Source of the DNA: Acanthosoma haemorrhoidale
Lineage: Eukaryota > Arthropoda > Insecta > Hemiptera > Acanthosomatidae
Direction of reading: 5' to 3'
NCBI GenBank assembly: GCA_930367205.1
Contig: OV884011.1
Location: 137,181,437 to 137,245,436, forward strand
Length of the DNA: 64,000 nt
The notes under the pieces were generated by a model that saw only the letters and a program-made list of their open reading frames with translations, made no database searches and was not told where the DNA came from. Positions 23,801 through 35,999 of the stretch are shown piece by piece. Numbering within the stretch: position 1 is the stretch's first letter; every line of letters begins with the position of its first letter. A program made the position numbers and the translations under genes.

Positions 23801-26800
23801 GTATTTTGAATTATCACTAGGTTTTTATTTATAATTACAACAAATTTTCATTTACAGGGCTTAACTGTGAGAGTAAGCATTTCCATTCTCTTGTAAGACT
23901 TCATAAAATCTTTTCTGTAATAACATTAAATTGCATGTACTTTTTTTTTTTACACAGTTTAATATTATTGTTTTTTTTTTTTTATTCCAAGCGAGTTATT
24001 GTTTTTATTTCAATGTTTTTTAAGCTATTTTCATTTTTTTTTATTTTTTGGGTGTATCTAACAATTTTTATGACCACCTAGCATAAGAATGTCATGTTTT
24101 TATTTTTTGTTTTATTGTTTTAACAAAACTTACATTATCTTCCATATGCTGTTTACATCACTTGGCGACTGGTGCATAGGAGTTACCTGTAAGTTACTCG
24201 GCACTAAGTACCAGTGCATGGACTTAATGTTTCAATTGTATTATAATGTTTGTTTAGTAAACATTTTTTATTTGGAAGGTTAAATGGCAAATTGGTGGAT
24301 ATAAATTTTTCTTTATTTTGAAATGCTCTGTACTCTTATTATTATTTAAATGTTTGGTAGTATGTCCAATTTAATGTGTTTGTTTAATTGCTTGTTTATG
24401 TTGGCTTGCTTTATTGATTGCATTTTTTACCTTTTATCTATTTACCTGTTACTTATATATGTTTATGGCTTAAATTGTTTCATTTTATTTAAAGTTTGCT
24501 GGCTGGATACTGGATGGGTATTTTTATTTATTTTTTTAAATTGAAATGAAATATTCCTAGGTATAATTTTATTCAGTGTAGATTTTTACTCTATTGTAAT
24601 TCTTTGTATATTTCATGAATTTTTATTATTAGTTCATTTAGAATGGCATGTTTGAGCGTATTATATATTTTCTATTATTTGAAAAATTATACCAGTATAA
24701 TTATCACTTCAATTATATAATTTAAACACATTGATTGCCATTTGATTGATAAGGTGACATGTGGAATAAATTATTAACATATCTGTATATTTTCAAAGGA
24801 TTTAATGGTAGGGGATGAAGCTAGCAAACTACGTTCCATGCTTGAAGTCAACTATCCCATGGAGAATGGCATTGTCAGGTAGTACATTCAACCTATCATG
24901 ATGTTTTACGATTAATTCAAAGTGTTTTATTTTTGTATTGAAATCCAATCTTTTAACTTCAAGAAAATAGTTTTTTAAATATGTTATGCCTATATCTTTG
25001 GTGTGGCATGAGGCAATGGCCTCAACTCATTAATGCATATATGAAAACCCCAGCGCTAGATTGGCATTTCTACAATTAACAAAGTTTTCTATATTAATTT
25101 ACCTTTTTTAAAGCAATTCAACACAAAAGAAAACCTATACTGTACAAATATTAGTATAAAATAAAATATTCGAATATATTTATTTTACATTACAGTTTAG
25201 CAACAATAATAAAATGTTTTATTTTGAAAATTATTTACCAAAAGTATCATAAATTTATTATATACGCACATTGAGCGTGGAGGAATCATCTGCCAGAGTT
25301 AGCTACAAAAATTAATAATTTTCCTTAATTCTAAAGTACATTACTCTGTAACTTAACTTTTAAAAAACAACATTTACCTTTAACCAAGTAAATAATAACA
25401 TTCCTAATATTCTGAATTCATGATCAGAACATACTTAGAATGCACTTCAACAATAATAAGTTTTATAATAAAAGGGACAAATAATCCTAAGATTTATTTA
25501 ATACAAATTGTATATAATAGAAGAAAGAATAATATTGTGGGCTACAAGGCTACTGTCATCATTTGGGAAGCCGATTTGATGCAATGTGCCCTTTACACAA
25601 TGCACAGTAAAAAATAATGTGAATATTTATTAATTTGTTTACCTGGAGGGGATTCTTAGATATACAAAATAATTTGACTATCAATCAAGTATTTTATACG
25701 TAATCTTGTATTTTTTAGGAATTGGGATGACATGTGCCATGTTTGGGATTACACGTTTGGCCCAAACAAAATGAATATAAATCCTCCAGATTGTAAAATC
25801 TTGCTCACAGAACCACCAATGAATCCCATCAAGAACCGTGAGAAGATGATAGAGGTACATGTATACATTTTTATTCATTTGCATTTTTGGTTAAAATGTA
25901 AATGTTTTGTAGGTTAGAAAAGTCATTATAAAATTTAACTATTATTAAAAAAATAGATTTTTCCATTCTATTTCAAAATTGTTTACATTTTCCCCATTAT
26001 TGTTTAAATAATTCACTGTAAATACTTAAAATTTTGATTATAGATTGATTTGTTGTCATTTAGTTTAATTTAAATAAATTATATTTTAAGTACTAACAAT
26101 ACTTAAGGTCTACATTTTGTATTTAAAATGTTAGTGCCTTGGTATGTTGTTTTGATTAGGTGATCATTTTTCTGAAATCACCTCTGAAAATAAAACTTCT
26201 TAAATAAAAACTTTTAAAAACTGAAAAAGTATGAAGTAAGCAACAAATGACTTTTACATAGGCAGCGGAATGTAAACTGAATAAATTTTTTCATGTGATT
26301 TCCTGGGAACGGAGTAAGCAAAACACTATGAGCCCTGCTATCGTTACTCTAGATTTTTTTTTCACCATAAATAAATTCAAAATAATAATTAAGCTTATTC
26401 CATTCTATTAATGGGCTTGTAAACTGCTGGATTTGTATCTGATTACTTATAATATACAAATAATGTCTTGTTCCAGGTAATGTTTGAAAAATATCAGTTC
26501 AGTGGGGCATACATTGCAATTCAAGCAGTGCTTACACTTTATGCTCAAGGCCTCCTGTCGGGAGTTGTAGTTGATAGTGGAGATGGAGTTACTCATATCT
26601 GTCCAGTTTACGAGGAGTTTGCTCTTCCACATTTAACTAGGAGGTTGGATATTGCTGGAAGAGATATCACTAGGTATCTTATAAAGGTATGACATAAATA
26701 TTCTTTTTTTTTTAGGATTTTATATTTACCTAGTAATTTCCAGTTTTTCATTATGTTTATAAATTTATTTAACACAAACTCCAAAAGTTGTCCTTAAGTC

Positions 26801-29800
26801 AAAGGAGGACCCTAGGACCAGGGCTCAAAAATAAGCCATGGTTAACCTCATAATCATTACCTTCTTGTCCTATGAAAATGCAATGTTTTATATATATTTG
26901 GGAGCCTTTTTAAAGTTTTTGTTCAGGATAAACTATAAGAAAGCTACTGTGCTACTACTTTTGCCGACGACATTGTGGTTTACAGCAGCAGCGTGAGTGC
27001 ACAAAGAGCTCTACACAGGCCGAGTCAGTTTGTAACGTTATCAGTGACAGACTGGGCATGTTAAACATGTAAACGCAGGGAAGACTGACTGCGTAATCTT
27101 CTCCTTCCAAAAGGGGAAAAAATCCTTGCCAAAGTCATATAGTGTGGGAGGGCAAGAGAACTCACCAGCTTTTTCAATTCACTATCTGGGTATAAAAATG
27201 GATGGGCATCTCCATTTCTCATTTTAGTAATAAAATAGAAAAATAACGACACAGGTCTTACCGGATATCGCACTTGCTAACTTCATCCAATCTGTCGCTT
27301 CGTCTCAAACTGATGATCTATAAATGTGTCCTCCGGCCAGCTCTGCTGTACCGTGCTCCGCTATTTACCCACTTGACTGACAATACATCCAAATGTATCA
27401 TTTCCAGAATGGGATCATGCGAAAAGTTAAAGAATGCTGACCTGCACCGTTGCTTGGTGTGCCGTCGGTGGGTGAGTTCATCCGCCGGAGACACATTAAG
27501 TTTTTTGACTCGTTGCAGTACCTAACCAACCCAGTGTTTAACACTATGACCCCACCACCCCTCCTGCATCGATGGCAAGACTGTTGGGGAAAAATGCGGT
27601 TAAGAATTAGTATGTAAGTTAGTTTTAAGTTTGATCAAAAAGGTGAGCCCCAACACCTTTATTAGTCAGTTTAATCCAGTCATGTATAATGTATACCATT
27701 ATACTTGATTATTCATTATATAATTTTTATAAAATAACAAAATCTGAATATAATGTAGTGATGCTACAGGAAATATAATTTACAGGAAAAATAATTTGTA
27801 AATAGATTTGCCTGAGCATCTATAATTATCTGTAAATTTAAAGGGGCTATGAAAAGGGGAAAAAAAAAAAAAAAAAATTTGTTCAGTATATGTAATATGA
27901 GCCTGGTTTATTTTTATTCAAATAAATGCGATGCACATTTTAATTTGAGCTAAAATGAAATTTGGAACTAATGTCAGTTTGCAAAAATAATTTTTTTAAT
28001 AGGTTGAAGCTTAATATCTCAGGTGGGTCCGGTCCCTACCCCTACCTTCCAATTGAAAAATCAAAAGATATATTAATAACTAAAAAAAAAATATGAATAT
28101 TTACAATTCCATTTTCTTTTTGCGTTGATTTTTTGTTACTACATGGATTCATTGGTGGTAGATTGCATTACTTCTTGTATTCTCCTACATCGTGGCTACG
28201 TTGACTGATTCTATTTACAGCCACTTAATAACTAATGGTAAACATTGCTAACACTGAACAGAAAACTGACCACACTATGTTGTTCCAATTATTAATAGAG
28301 TATACCTCCTACAACCAACTGACTACCTCTATGTACATAGATCAACTGCTTCCTAACCCCCCCCCCCTCTCCTTTCCTCTGATGGTACATGTTGTTTGCA
28401 AATACTAATGAAAAATAATCTTGAACCCAGAATCTAGAATTCTTCCCATGGCTTCATCTTTCCAATATTATATGAAACACTATCTATTTAATTATTTTAT
28501 TAATTATAACTTATTTATTAATTTTTTTTATGAACCTAAATATTACTACAGTATGTTGGCACCAACATTGTACAAGACCTTCGTTTCTTTGATATAATAT
28601 ACTGTGGAAGATAATATTATATGAATTTAGTATCATTAAAATGTTGAGTTAATGTAATTATATTAAAAATATTCAACTTTTCAGCTTTTACTTCTGCGCG
28701 GTTATGCTTTTAACCACTCTGCTGATTTCGAAACAGTCAGAATCATGAAAGAAAAACTCTGCTACATTGGGTATAATATTGAAACAGAGCAGAAACTTGC
28801 ATTAGAAACAACAGTGTTGGTAGAGCCTTATACCGTGAGTGTTAAATTTCATTTTTATCGTATGTTTTTTAAGCTTACCCTTTTAACTGCACAAAGCCTT
28901 ATAAAGGCTCTTATTGAACTAGACCAGCATTGCTGTGCAGTGAAAGGGTTAATATTTATTTGAAAAAAAACATTTTCTTTGAAGGAATTATTTCAACTGA
29001 CTTTGGCAAGGCCATGTAACTAAAGCAAGTAAATAATAAATTTCAACTGCCTCTACTGATTGTCTGAAATAAATAAAGAGGTTTATACTATAATGTTATG
29101 TATTGATCTCTAATAATGAATTCAGGAATATTCACTCCTAAAAGCTCATTGGTAGGAAAATTTCCCTTGTTTGATGTGTACTAACTGGATGAATTGCAGG
29201 TATTTAATACCAGTCAATGTCGGGCTAGAGATTAACTGTTCCGATTGTAATGTGCCACCAAGTTAAATATGTACTTTCTTGGCGTTGACATGATGTACTT
29301 GCATATGTCATTGATGCAAAAAATCTACCCAAAGATGAGTGAACCCCTTGGTAATGTGATGATTGTGCATGGATTTCACTTCTTTCCCCCATTATCTCCG
29401 TGATTCTCATTTATTGTTAGAGTTACATCTTATTTGGCAGAAATCTTAAGAATGAAAGAAACCTTAAAAGATACTGAAAGGTTGCAGGCCTCAAGGTTTT
29501 TAGGTTATTCTCTTTACTAATGATATTTTAAATTATATAGCTTATGTATGAAAATTCTGGGCAAGGCCATGTAACTAAAGCAAGTAAATAATAAATTTCA
29601 ACTGCCTCTACTGATTGCCTGAAATAAATAAAGAGGTTTATACTATAATGTTATGTATAAATTCATCATAATTTTATTTATTGTAACTAAATATTTTTTC
29701 AGCTTCCTGATGGTAGGGTTATCAAAGTAAGTGGCGAAAGGTTTGAAGCACCTGAAGCACTCTTTCAGCCTCATCTGATAAATGTTGAAGGACAGGGTGA

Positions 29801-32531
29801 GATTATAGTTTTTAATACATTTGAATTAATTTTTAACTATTATTATTTTTATAAATGCATTACACTATGTGTCCGAGCTATCCCATATCCGGACTCCCCT
29901 AGCTGTGTTTCTGTGAAAATGATCTCCCTTGGTACCTAGTTTACTCTAGCAATACTAAATATTTCCCAAATACCACGATAGTATGGTGGTGATCTATCTC
30001 CAGAGCCATCTGCCTGTATATGGTGTGCTATTATATACATATTATTCTAATATTTGCTATTTTATTAATAAATATTTTAATTATATATTTTTTATATAAT
30101 TTAAAAAAAAACTTTATATTTAATAACTTTTATGTTAATTCAGGGTTCTGTTAATAATTATATAGGAAACTTCTGGCAATTGGAATATTGGTTTTATTTA
30201 CACACATTAAGATATAAAAATTGATATACAAATAAATTACATACATACTAAAAATTACTGTTAAGATTAAAATTACGTATTATACTGGCCAGTGTTTCTT
30301 TGTGTTCTTCTCTTCGGTGGTAATCTTCATTTGCTTGATCCGAATCGTCTTACTTGCGCGTCCTTGGTCTTCGTGTTGAGTGCAAGTGTGACCACGAGGC
30401 GGTGGGTCGCCGTGCCTTCGCAAGGATGCTACCTGCTCTGCCTGCCTTCTGAAGAACGAATGAATGTTTTTGTCCTCATGCCGGTTTCTCTGTACCTACC
30501 ACTGCCTTCTTGACTCTTGATCTCTTTGGTTGTTCGGATATTTATACTTTGCTTAAATTAGAAGTTTATATAAAATATGATATTATTTTATTTCAATTAT
30601 TAATAATTAATATGACGACAATAAAAACGTTCATACTTTCAAAAATGAATCACGGATCGTTATTCAATGCTCGCTAATTCCGAGTTTATTTAAACAAAAA
30701 CTATTAAAAATCATCATTTTAAATTATCACAACAATATTTATATTCCAGTATGCCGCTCTTGTCTCCATATAATTGATTTTTTTATAAATATGTTTATTG
30801 TTTTTTTTGATGAATTTTAAATTTATTATCAATATACACAGTCACTTTAGACTCAACATTGAGCAAATTTAATATTTATAAATAATCATTTATTGTGATT
30901 ACAGCTCTCGCCTTCAACTATCTATTTTATTTTTCATGGTTCAACAAGTTATCCATTGTACAGAATGATAGATTAAAATACTAAAAAAGTAATATTTTTT
31001 GTTAACAGGTATCGCAGAGATGGTTTTTAATACAATTCAAGCTGCTGATATCGATATGAGAACTGAATTGTACAAACACATAGTGCTCTCTGGTGGTTCG
31101 ACTATGTACCCTGGCTTGCCCAGCAGACTAGAAAGAGAAATTAAGCAACTGTACATTGAGAGGGTTCTTAAGAATGACATAGACAAAATAACAGTTAGTA
31201 CTTTTTGTATTAAATTATCACAATCGAGCTATATGACATAAAATCTAGGTGTTTTATAAATGTTTGTCCTTGTTTTTTAATAGAATTAAAAGAACAACAA
31301 CACCATGATGATTCAGTGAGATTCCTTAATTTTTATGAATTAATGTATATTTATTATAAATTTATACATAATTGTATATGACCCCATGAACATAACTTTA
31401 CTTATGAAAATTAAAAATAATTTTTGTTTTGGGTTAAACAATATTTTTTATTGTTCATTCTAAAATAAAAATATTTATTTAGTAACTAATTAAACTACTT
31501 TCTGTGGATTTTAACATCTTATTTAGAACCATTTAAGGCAGGCAAGTCACCAATTTCTAAGCTAAATAAAATCGATCGTTCATCCAGGGATTTGAGTAAC
31601 CCATAATATTCATGTACATACTTAAAAGCTACGCTAACCATTACACCTGGAGTTCCTCTAAAATATAACTGTTTTATTAAGCACTCAGAGATCATGGATC
31701 TAAGACTTGATAATTCTCAAATTACTGTGGAAAATAAAATTTTGCTTATAAACTTACTAAGTTTTACAACCTGCTAACATTGCCAGAGACAGATTTATAT
31801 TTATTTAGATTAAAAATTTGTCATAATGCAATTATGAAACAAAATAGTTATATTGTACTGGAACTAAAAATGTATTTAAACAATAAAAGGAAATAAATAT
31901 AAATCATAAAATTTAAAAACAAAATTTATAGTCTTACAAATTATCAAGAACAATAAATGCTAAATGTTTTATTCTAATGAATGAATTTGAATTTACTTAT
32001 TACTCAGGGTTTTTGCGTTCTTTTATTTTTTTAAACGCCATTCAATTAAACTCAAAACTAAACACTTATTTACAATAATAATTTAAATTCATTAAAAACA
32101 GATAGACTCCCATTAATAGTCTGTCTTCTTTCATCTATATGATGGATGCAGTCACTTCTGTTCTGCCTTTCATGTTTTTTTCCTCAATAAGGTGAGTTCA
32201 CTTAGCCGACTGGCTTAAACATATTCTTCCCAGAATTATTCATTAGCTCTTCTAAATGTATTCCTATTTAAAATACAAACAGAAGACATTATCATAACTT
32301 TAAATTAGTATTAAATATATTTTAGATAGTTATAATACATTATTCTTGTTTCTTAAACAGAAATTCAAAATTAGAGTTGAAGACCCACCCCACAGGAAAG
32401 ATATGGTTTTTATCGGTGGAGCGGTCCTTGCTGAGGTAATGAAGAATAAAGAAAAATTCTGGATAACCAAGCAGGAGTACGACGAGAAAGGAGTTTCTGT
32501 TCTTTCCAAGTTGGGGACAAGGCTAAGTTAA
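20865..32531 (+). CDS. Arp2: Actin-related protein 2 (Arp2/3 complex subunit), 9 coding exons, complete
   Basis: Arp2 is an ATP-binding actin-fold subunit of the Arp2/3 complex that nucleates branched actin filaments. Exons: 20865-20912, 21070-21180, 24799-24878, 25719-25854, 26477-26686, 28685-28834, 29703-29796, 31009-31193, 32361-32531. All introns are GT-AG with consistent phases and the total is 1,185 nt, giving 394 residues, exactly the human ARP2 length. Motifs: phosphate loop DNGTG (residues 12-16), second phosphate motif DSGDG (158-162), adenosine-site block [15 protein letters not shown] (around 303-317). Blocks such as [21 protein letters not shown] and [19 protein letters not shown] match Arp2 rather than conventional actin. 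Exon 8 ends in a weaker donor (GTTAGT). Intron 2 is the longest (3.6 kb) and holds a possible 15-nt cassette exon. Confidence 0.98.
22860..22915 (-). repeat. tRNA-related SINE-like fragment in Arp2 intron 2
   Basis: The minus strand contains GAGAGGTCCCGAGTTCAAGT followed by CCTG, which looks like the variable arm, T arm and B box of a tRNA-derived SINE. No matching A box was found upstream, so the copy is partial. Confidence 0.3.
23858..23872 (+). other. Arp2: candidate 15-nt cassette microexon of Arp2 (adds GLTVR)
   Basis: Inside intron 2 the sequence TTTTCATTTACAG precedes GGCTTAACTGTGAGA, followed by the donor GTAAGC. Exon 2 ends and exon 3 begins in phase 0, and 15 nt is a whole number of codons, so inclusion would insert Gly-Leu-Thr-Val-Arg between ...GDIEVK and DLMVGDEA with no frame change. 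Human ARP2 has, as I recall, a longer isoform with a five-residue insertion at the same junction. The feature is a prediction from splice signals and phase only. Confidence 0.55.
26940..27640 (+). mobile_element. LINE reverse transcriptase fragment (Jockey-like) in Arp2 intron 5
   Basis: The RT catalytic box reads [20 protein letters not shown] (FADD at 26960-26971). Further on, in shifted frames, come [30 protein letters not shown], then [19 protein letters not shown] and [10 protein letters not shown], the conserved tail of Jockey/R1-type ORF2 proteins. Frameshifts and stops break it, and the N-terminal RT half is missing. The sense orientation matches Arp2. Confidence 0.8.
27821..27880 (+). 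repeat. short retroposon-like repeat, copy 2 (Arp2 intron 5)
   Basis: Positions 27821-27855 are identical to 6238-6272 and are followed by an A-rich tail. See the first copy for interpretation. Confidence 0.5.
29005..29103 (+). repeat. 99-bp direct repeat, copy 1 (Arp2 intron 6)
   Basis: It matches 29560-29658 at 98 of 99 positions by eye (GATTGTCTG versus GATTGCCTG). Such identity in freely drifting intron sequence implies a recent duplication or paired terminal repeats of a small element. No coding content was seen. Confidence 0.85.
29560..29658 (+). repeat. 99-bp direct repeat, copy 2 (Arp2 intron 6)
   Basis: This is the second copy, 555 bases downstream of the first, ending about 45 bases before Arp2 exon 7. 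The 456 bases between the copies hold no recognised coding sequence. No clean target-site duplication flanks the pair. Confidence 0.85.
30285..30540. other. GC-rich island in Arp2 intron 7, origin unknown
   Basis: This block is far richer in G and C than the surrounding intron. The adjoining left flank (about 30,180-30,280) is AT-rich with TTTATTTACACACA and AATAAATTACATACA, reminiscent of a retroelement terminus. The open frame across it resembles nothing I know. A solo LTR or truncated retroelement is likelier than a host exon. Confidence 0.3.
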
Positions 32532-33125
32532 TATTTATTTGTGGACAACTGTATAGAAGAGGCTACTGTGATATTTTCAGGCTCTCTTGCCTTAGTAGTC
32601 TAAAGCATTGCTACCTTGTTTTTACAAAGGTTTTTCAAATCTATTTTACATTTGTGTCCTTTTAATTGGCTCAAATCTGTTAATATATATTAATATACAT
32701 ATTATTGTGAATATTAATGTATGATAAATGTATAAATATATTTATATATCTCTATATGTATAAATATTGATAAGCATATACACAGAGATAGATAGTGCAT
32801 ATCTTCAATGAAATTGGGGGAAAAAAGTCTATATTAGGTATAGATTTTCTGAAATTACTATAATTTAATATATTTAGCTCATTAGATTCTTACCTCCCTT
32901 AAAGATTTGCTCATTAAGCAAATTTTAAGCCATGTCTACCAAGCAAGTATTTACTATGTATTTTATGTTATTTAATTTGCATTTATTTCATTATAATATA
33001 GTTTGTTTTGTAATTATTTATATTTATATAATTTGTTATGTTACTGATTATTGTTTATATTGACAACTATTGTTAGTTTGCAGGATGATCCAAATCAGCA
33101 AATAAAATATGAACTTAAATAGTAA
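32532..33125 (+). other. Arp2: probable Arp2 3' UTR
   Basis: AT-rich sequence follows the Arp2 stop without any open frame. The first canonical AATAAA after the stop is at 33101-33106, which would give a 3' UTR of roughly 590 nt. The end point is inferred. Confidence 0.45.
33101..33106 (+). terminator. Arp2: candidate Arp2 polyadenylation signal AATAAA
   Basis: This is the first canonical hexamer downstream of the Arp2 stop codon. A downstream GU-rich element is weak, so cleavage here is a guess. Confidence 0.35.
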
Positions 33126-35235
33126 TTATTAAGAACTAGAAATTAAATTATATTTTGTTAATTTTTTTCATGAAAGCATTTTTGGCTTCAAATTATCTTA
33201 GATATAGCCAGTTATACGTTTTGGCAAATAATTGTTAAGCAATATATTAAATTTAACGCCTTGACGCTCATATAGATATATAACTTATTTGTTATGTATG
33301 ATTGTCCATAAATTATATTAATTATAAATTATGCAATATTTATATTAGCAGCAGTTCAATGTATTTCAGTTTAATTATTGCCTTAGTTATCCTCTAATAA
33401 CTGATTTTTTTAAAGTGCATGTACTTTCGCTTTCAGCGATGTTACTTGTTAACTAAAATTAATGTATTATTATTTATGCGTTGAATGATTTTTATATGTA
33501 TTTTTCATAGCACAAATACAATTTAAAAACAAAACAAAAAAACTTTGCGTTTTTATTTAATTCCTTCAAAGATGAATGAATTTGATGTAGATAAACATAA
33601 TCTAGATTAAACCTTGCACAACTCCATGCTGAAAAGGGGGGGGGGCTTGTACGTAGATACTGCAAAACTATTGTATCCAAATTTTTCTTGATTCATAAAT
33701 GATTTATTAATTTATATATTTTCTATTTTCTTATAATATTGGATTTTGTATTGTGGAAAATGTACTTTCTTTGTAAAAAAGAACCTACATTTATTACTTG
33801 GCATTATTACAGAATTTCAATTAATGAGCAAAACAAAAAAGTTGACAAAAACTTCTCCAATAAAAAAATGTTATTTTAAATTCCTTTAGTTGGACACCAC
33901 AATCGGATTGCCCAATTCAATTCCACAGTTGGTTGGGTAAATCCAGGTATATTTAGTTATTTGTAAAGTTACAGGACCTTCTGTATTAGGAATTAAGAAT
34001 CATGGGGCATGATTTCAAGCTGCTAGTCGGAAAGTAGAGTTTTTCCCTTGGGCTCAGCAACTGTAGTTGGCCTCCATTGAAGGTTATTTTAATTTTTTTG
34101 TCAATATTTAGGTTATTTAAAACAAAATTATTTGTTAAAAAGGCAGTCGAAGAATTCTAATGAACGATATTGTTTTTCCACTTTTAGTATCCTATATATA
34201 TTTGCAAAAAATGCATACTTTATTTGATATAAAACTAAGTTAGTCAATGAAAAAAAAAAAAGCTTTCAACTAAAATAAATAACGGGGAAGCTTCTGATTC
34301 TTGTATCAACTCGTTCTCTGGTATGGCATTGAGGGCGGCTTCAACAAAGAAAAGAAGAAAGAGTGGGCAGAGCCGGACAATTGGCGAGAGGATACTGGCC
34401 AAGTAATTGATGTCAGCGGCTGTCTATTTATTAATTCATGAGGTATTATTCGGAAGCCTAGGTAAAACTTTAAAGGAATGGAGTTCTCTAGTTTTTGTTA
34501 AAAACTATTGCTCTGTCAATACTCTTAGAAAAATTAAGTTAAAAATCATAAACAATTAAGAGATCCGCTGCTGAACAGTAGTTGGAAAGCAGCAATAAAT
34601 CCATTTCTCAAAGCATTGGGAAAATAATTTTGTTATGAATCTTGCTAAATACATTAGTTCCCAAGAATATTTTGCTATTTTAGTCAGAAATATTATTATT
34701 TTTTCTCTGATAATGAGCCTTTGAATCGATTCTTAGGATAATGTTGAATTTTTTGTTGAAAAAAAATTGTCGATATCATTACGTTTATGTCCTTCATAGT
34801 GTTTCCTTTTCAATGTAATTATTGTGTTAAATTAACAATAGCTTTACTTTAGAATACACTATTTGGAAGACAACTTTTTTTTTATATTCCAAAGAAGCTA
34901 TACCTATAAATAATCATTAATTAATTTTTTGAGTACAATGTTATGATCTGTTTTGTCTATTTCTTAATTTGATTTACTAAAGCCAATAACTCATAACATT
35001 TGATTAATTTTCAAGGAACATTAACAGCCTGTTTGCAATATTAATTGGAACAGTGTTATTTTTGGAGGAACGATACTTTATGATAAATGGTAATTTTATT
35101 TTATGATATATTTAATAGTAAACTCCAAGTTGGCTTTTATTTAGTTTTATCAAAAATTTTCTTATACATATTAAATATTATATTATTTAAGTTGTATTTT
35201 AACAGCAGCAAAATAATCAGATTTGAAATTTACCT
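33126..35235. other. intergenic, nothing recognised
   Basis: AT-rich sequence with scattered homopolymers, including a G run near 33,638. No reading frame, RNA gene or transposon signature could be supported. Confidence 0.5.
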
Positions 35236-35239
35236 AATA

Positions 35240-35700
35240 AAATAAAACCATAAACTCACCGGGGGAAGTCTTATCTACCCAGCCACTGCTCGGCAGGCAT
35301 CAAAAAAAGATTAACGAATAAACCTGTGGTCTTTGACCTTTGCTGGGGGCCTAGTCAGCTGGCAGCTTAATTAGAATTTGTTTATTGATCTGACCCCATA
35401 AGAAATTAGAAGGTGTGCCCCTTGGTTGTGCAATATGTTCAGGAGAAGAGGTACAGGCTTGTCTGAAGAGGTATTATAAGTAGTTTAGGTGGTCTTGGAA
35501 TGAATGACACGAGACCACACTCGGTATCTGAGGGTAGGTGAATAATGTCCTGATCCCAAAGGCGAGTGTGAACCAGAAAGAGGCAGACTGGACCACTGGG
35601 ACACTACTGGATTTATTTTGTAGGATAATTAAATAAGAAAGACATAGTTCAAGCAGGGCAACAAGCACCAGTGCAGAGATATAAAGAGCAGTGTTCACTT
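35240..35700 (-). mobile_element. LTR-like sequence, minus orientation, related to the LTRs at 47 kb and 62.3 kb
   Basis: Read on the minus strand it contains CTCAGATACCGAGTGTG, GGTTCACACTC.CCTTTGGGATC and ACCTCTTCTCCTGAACATA. The same blocks occur in the same order on the plus strand at 47,270-47,400. A TATA-like CTTTATATC lies upstream of them, as in an LTR promoter. Ends were not defined and no internal retroelement genes adjoin it, so it is probably a solo or truncated LTR. Confidence 0.6.
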
Positions 35701-35725
35701 CAAATGCCTGATTCCGACTGTTTGA

Positions 35726-35989
35726 AAAAGCTCAGAATTTTTGTCTTATGTAGGCAGGTCATTTCTGCCTGCACTGAATGAGAGAGCGTTTTATTTTGGC
35801 CAATCATATGCCCTTTACCCCTGTGCCCCTAGTGAGCTCTTGCCATGTTGGGATCGTGAACTAGTCCCTTCTCTCTATACTGATGCTGAAGATTTATTGA
35901 TAAAATATGGAAAAGTAGGCGGGTGTTTTCTGGTCCGAGAAGAGGGTAACTTCCATTTATTTGTGGTGAAGAAGTTGGCAGAACAGTAA
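35726..35989 (+). CDS. unidentified short open frame, possible terminal exon
   Basis: The frame is open from 35726 to TAA at 35989 with no ATG near its start. A possible acceptor (TCTTATGTAG) precedes 35754, so it may be a last exon, about 78 codons. Composition looks like real protein, ending GGCFLVREEGNFHLFVVKKL then AEQ. The segment AEDLLIKYGKVGGCFLVREE resembles the first half of an SH2 domain (AE.LL...G.FLVRES), but the rest of the domain is missing. I do not recognise the protein. It directly abuts the LTR-like sequence, so a captured or dead exon is possible. Confidence 0.35.
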   Translation, partial: KSSEFLSYVGRSFLPALNERAFYFGQSYALYPCAPSELLPCWDRELVPSLYTDAEDLLIKYGKVGGCFLVREEGNFHLFVVKKLAEQ

Positions 35990-35999
35990 ATTTTGATAA

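Noticed and set aside
24089..24544. Two Phe/Cys-rich frames in Arp2 intron 2 as small membrane proteins
   Set aside because: T-rich intron sequence produces such frames; they lie between proven exons and lack any other support.
30292..30513. 73-codon frame in Arp2 intron 7
   Set aside because: GC-rich island of probable retroelement origin; neither splice sites nor family features.
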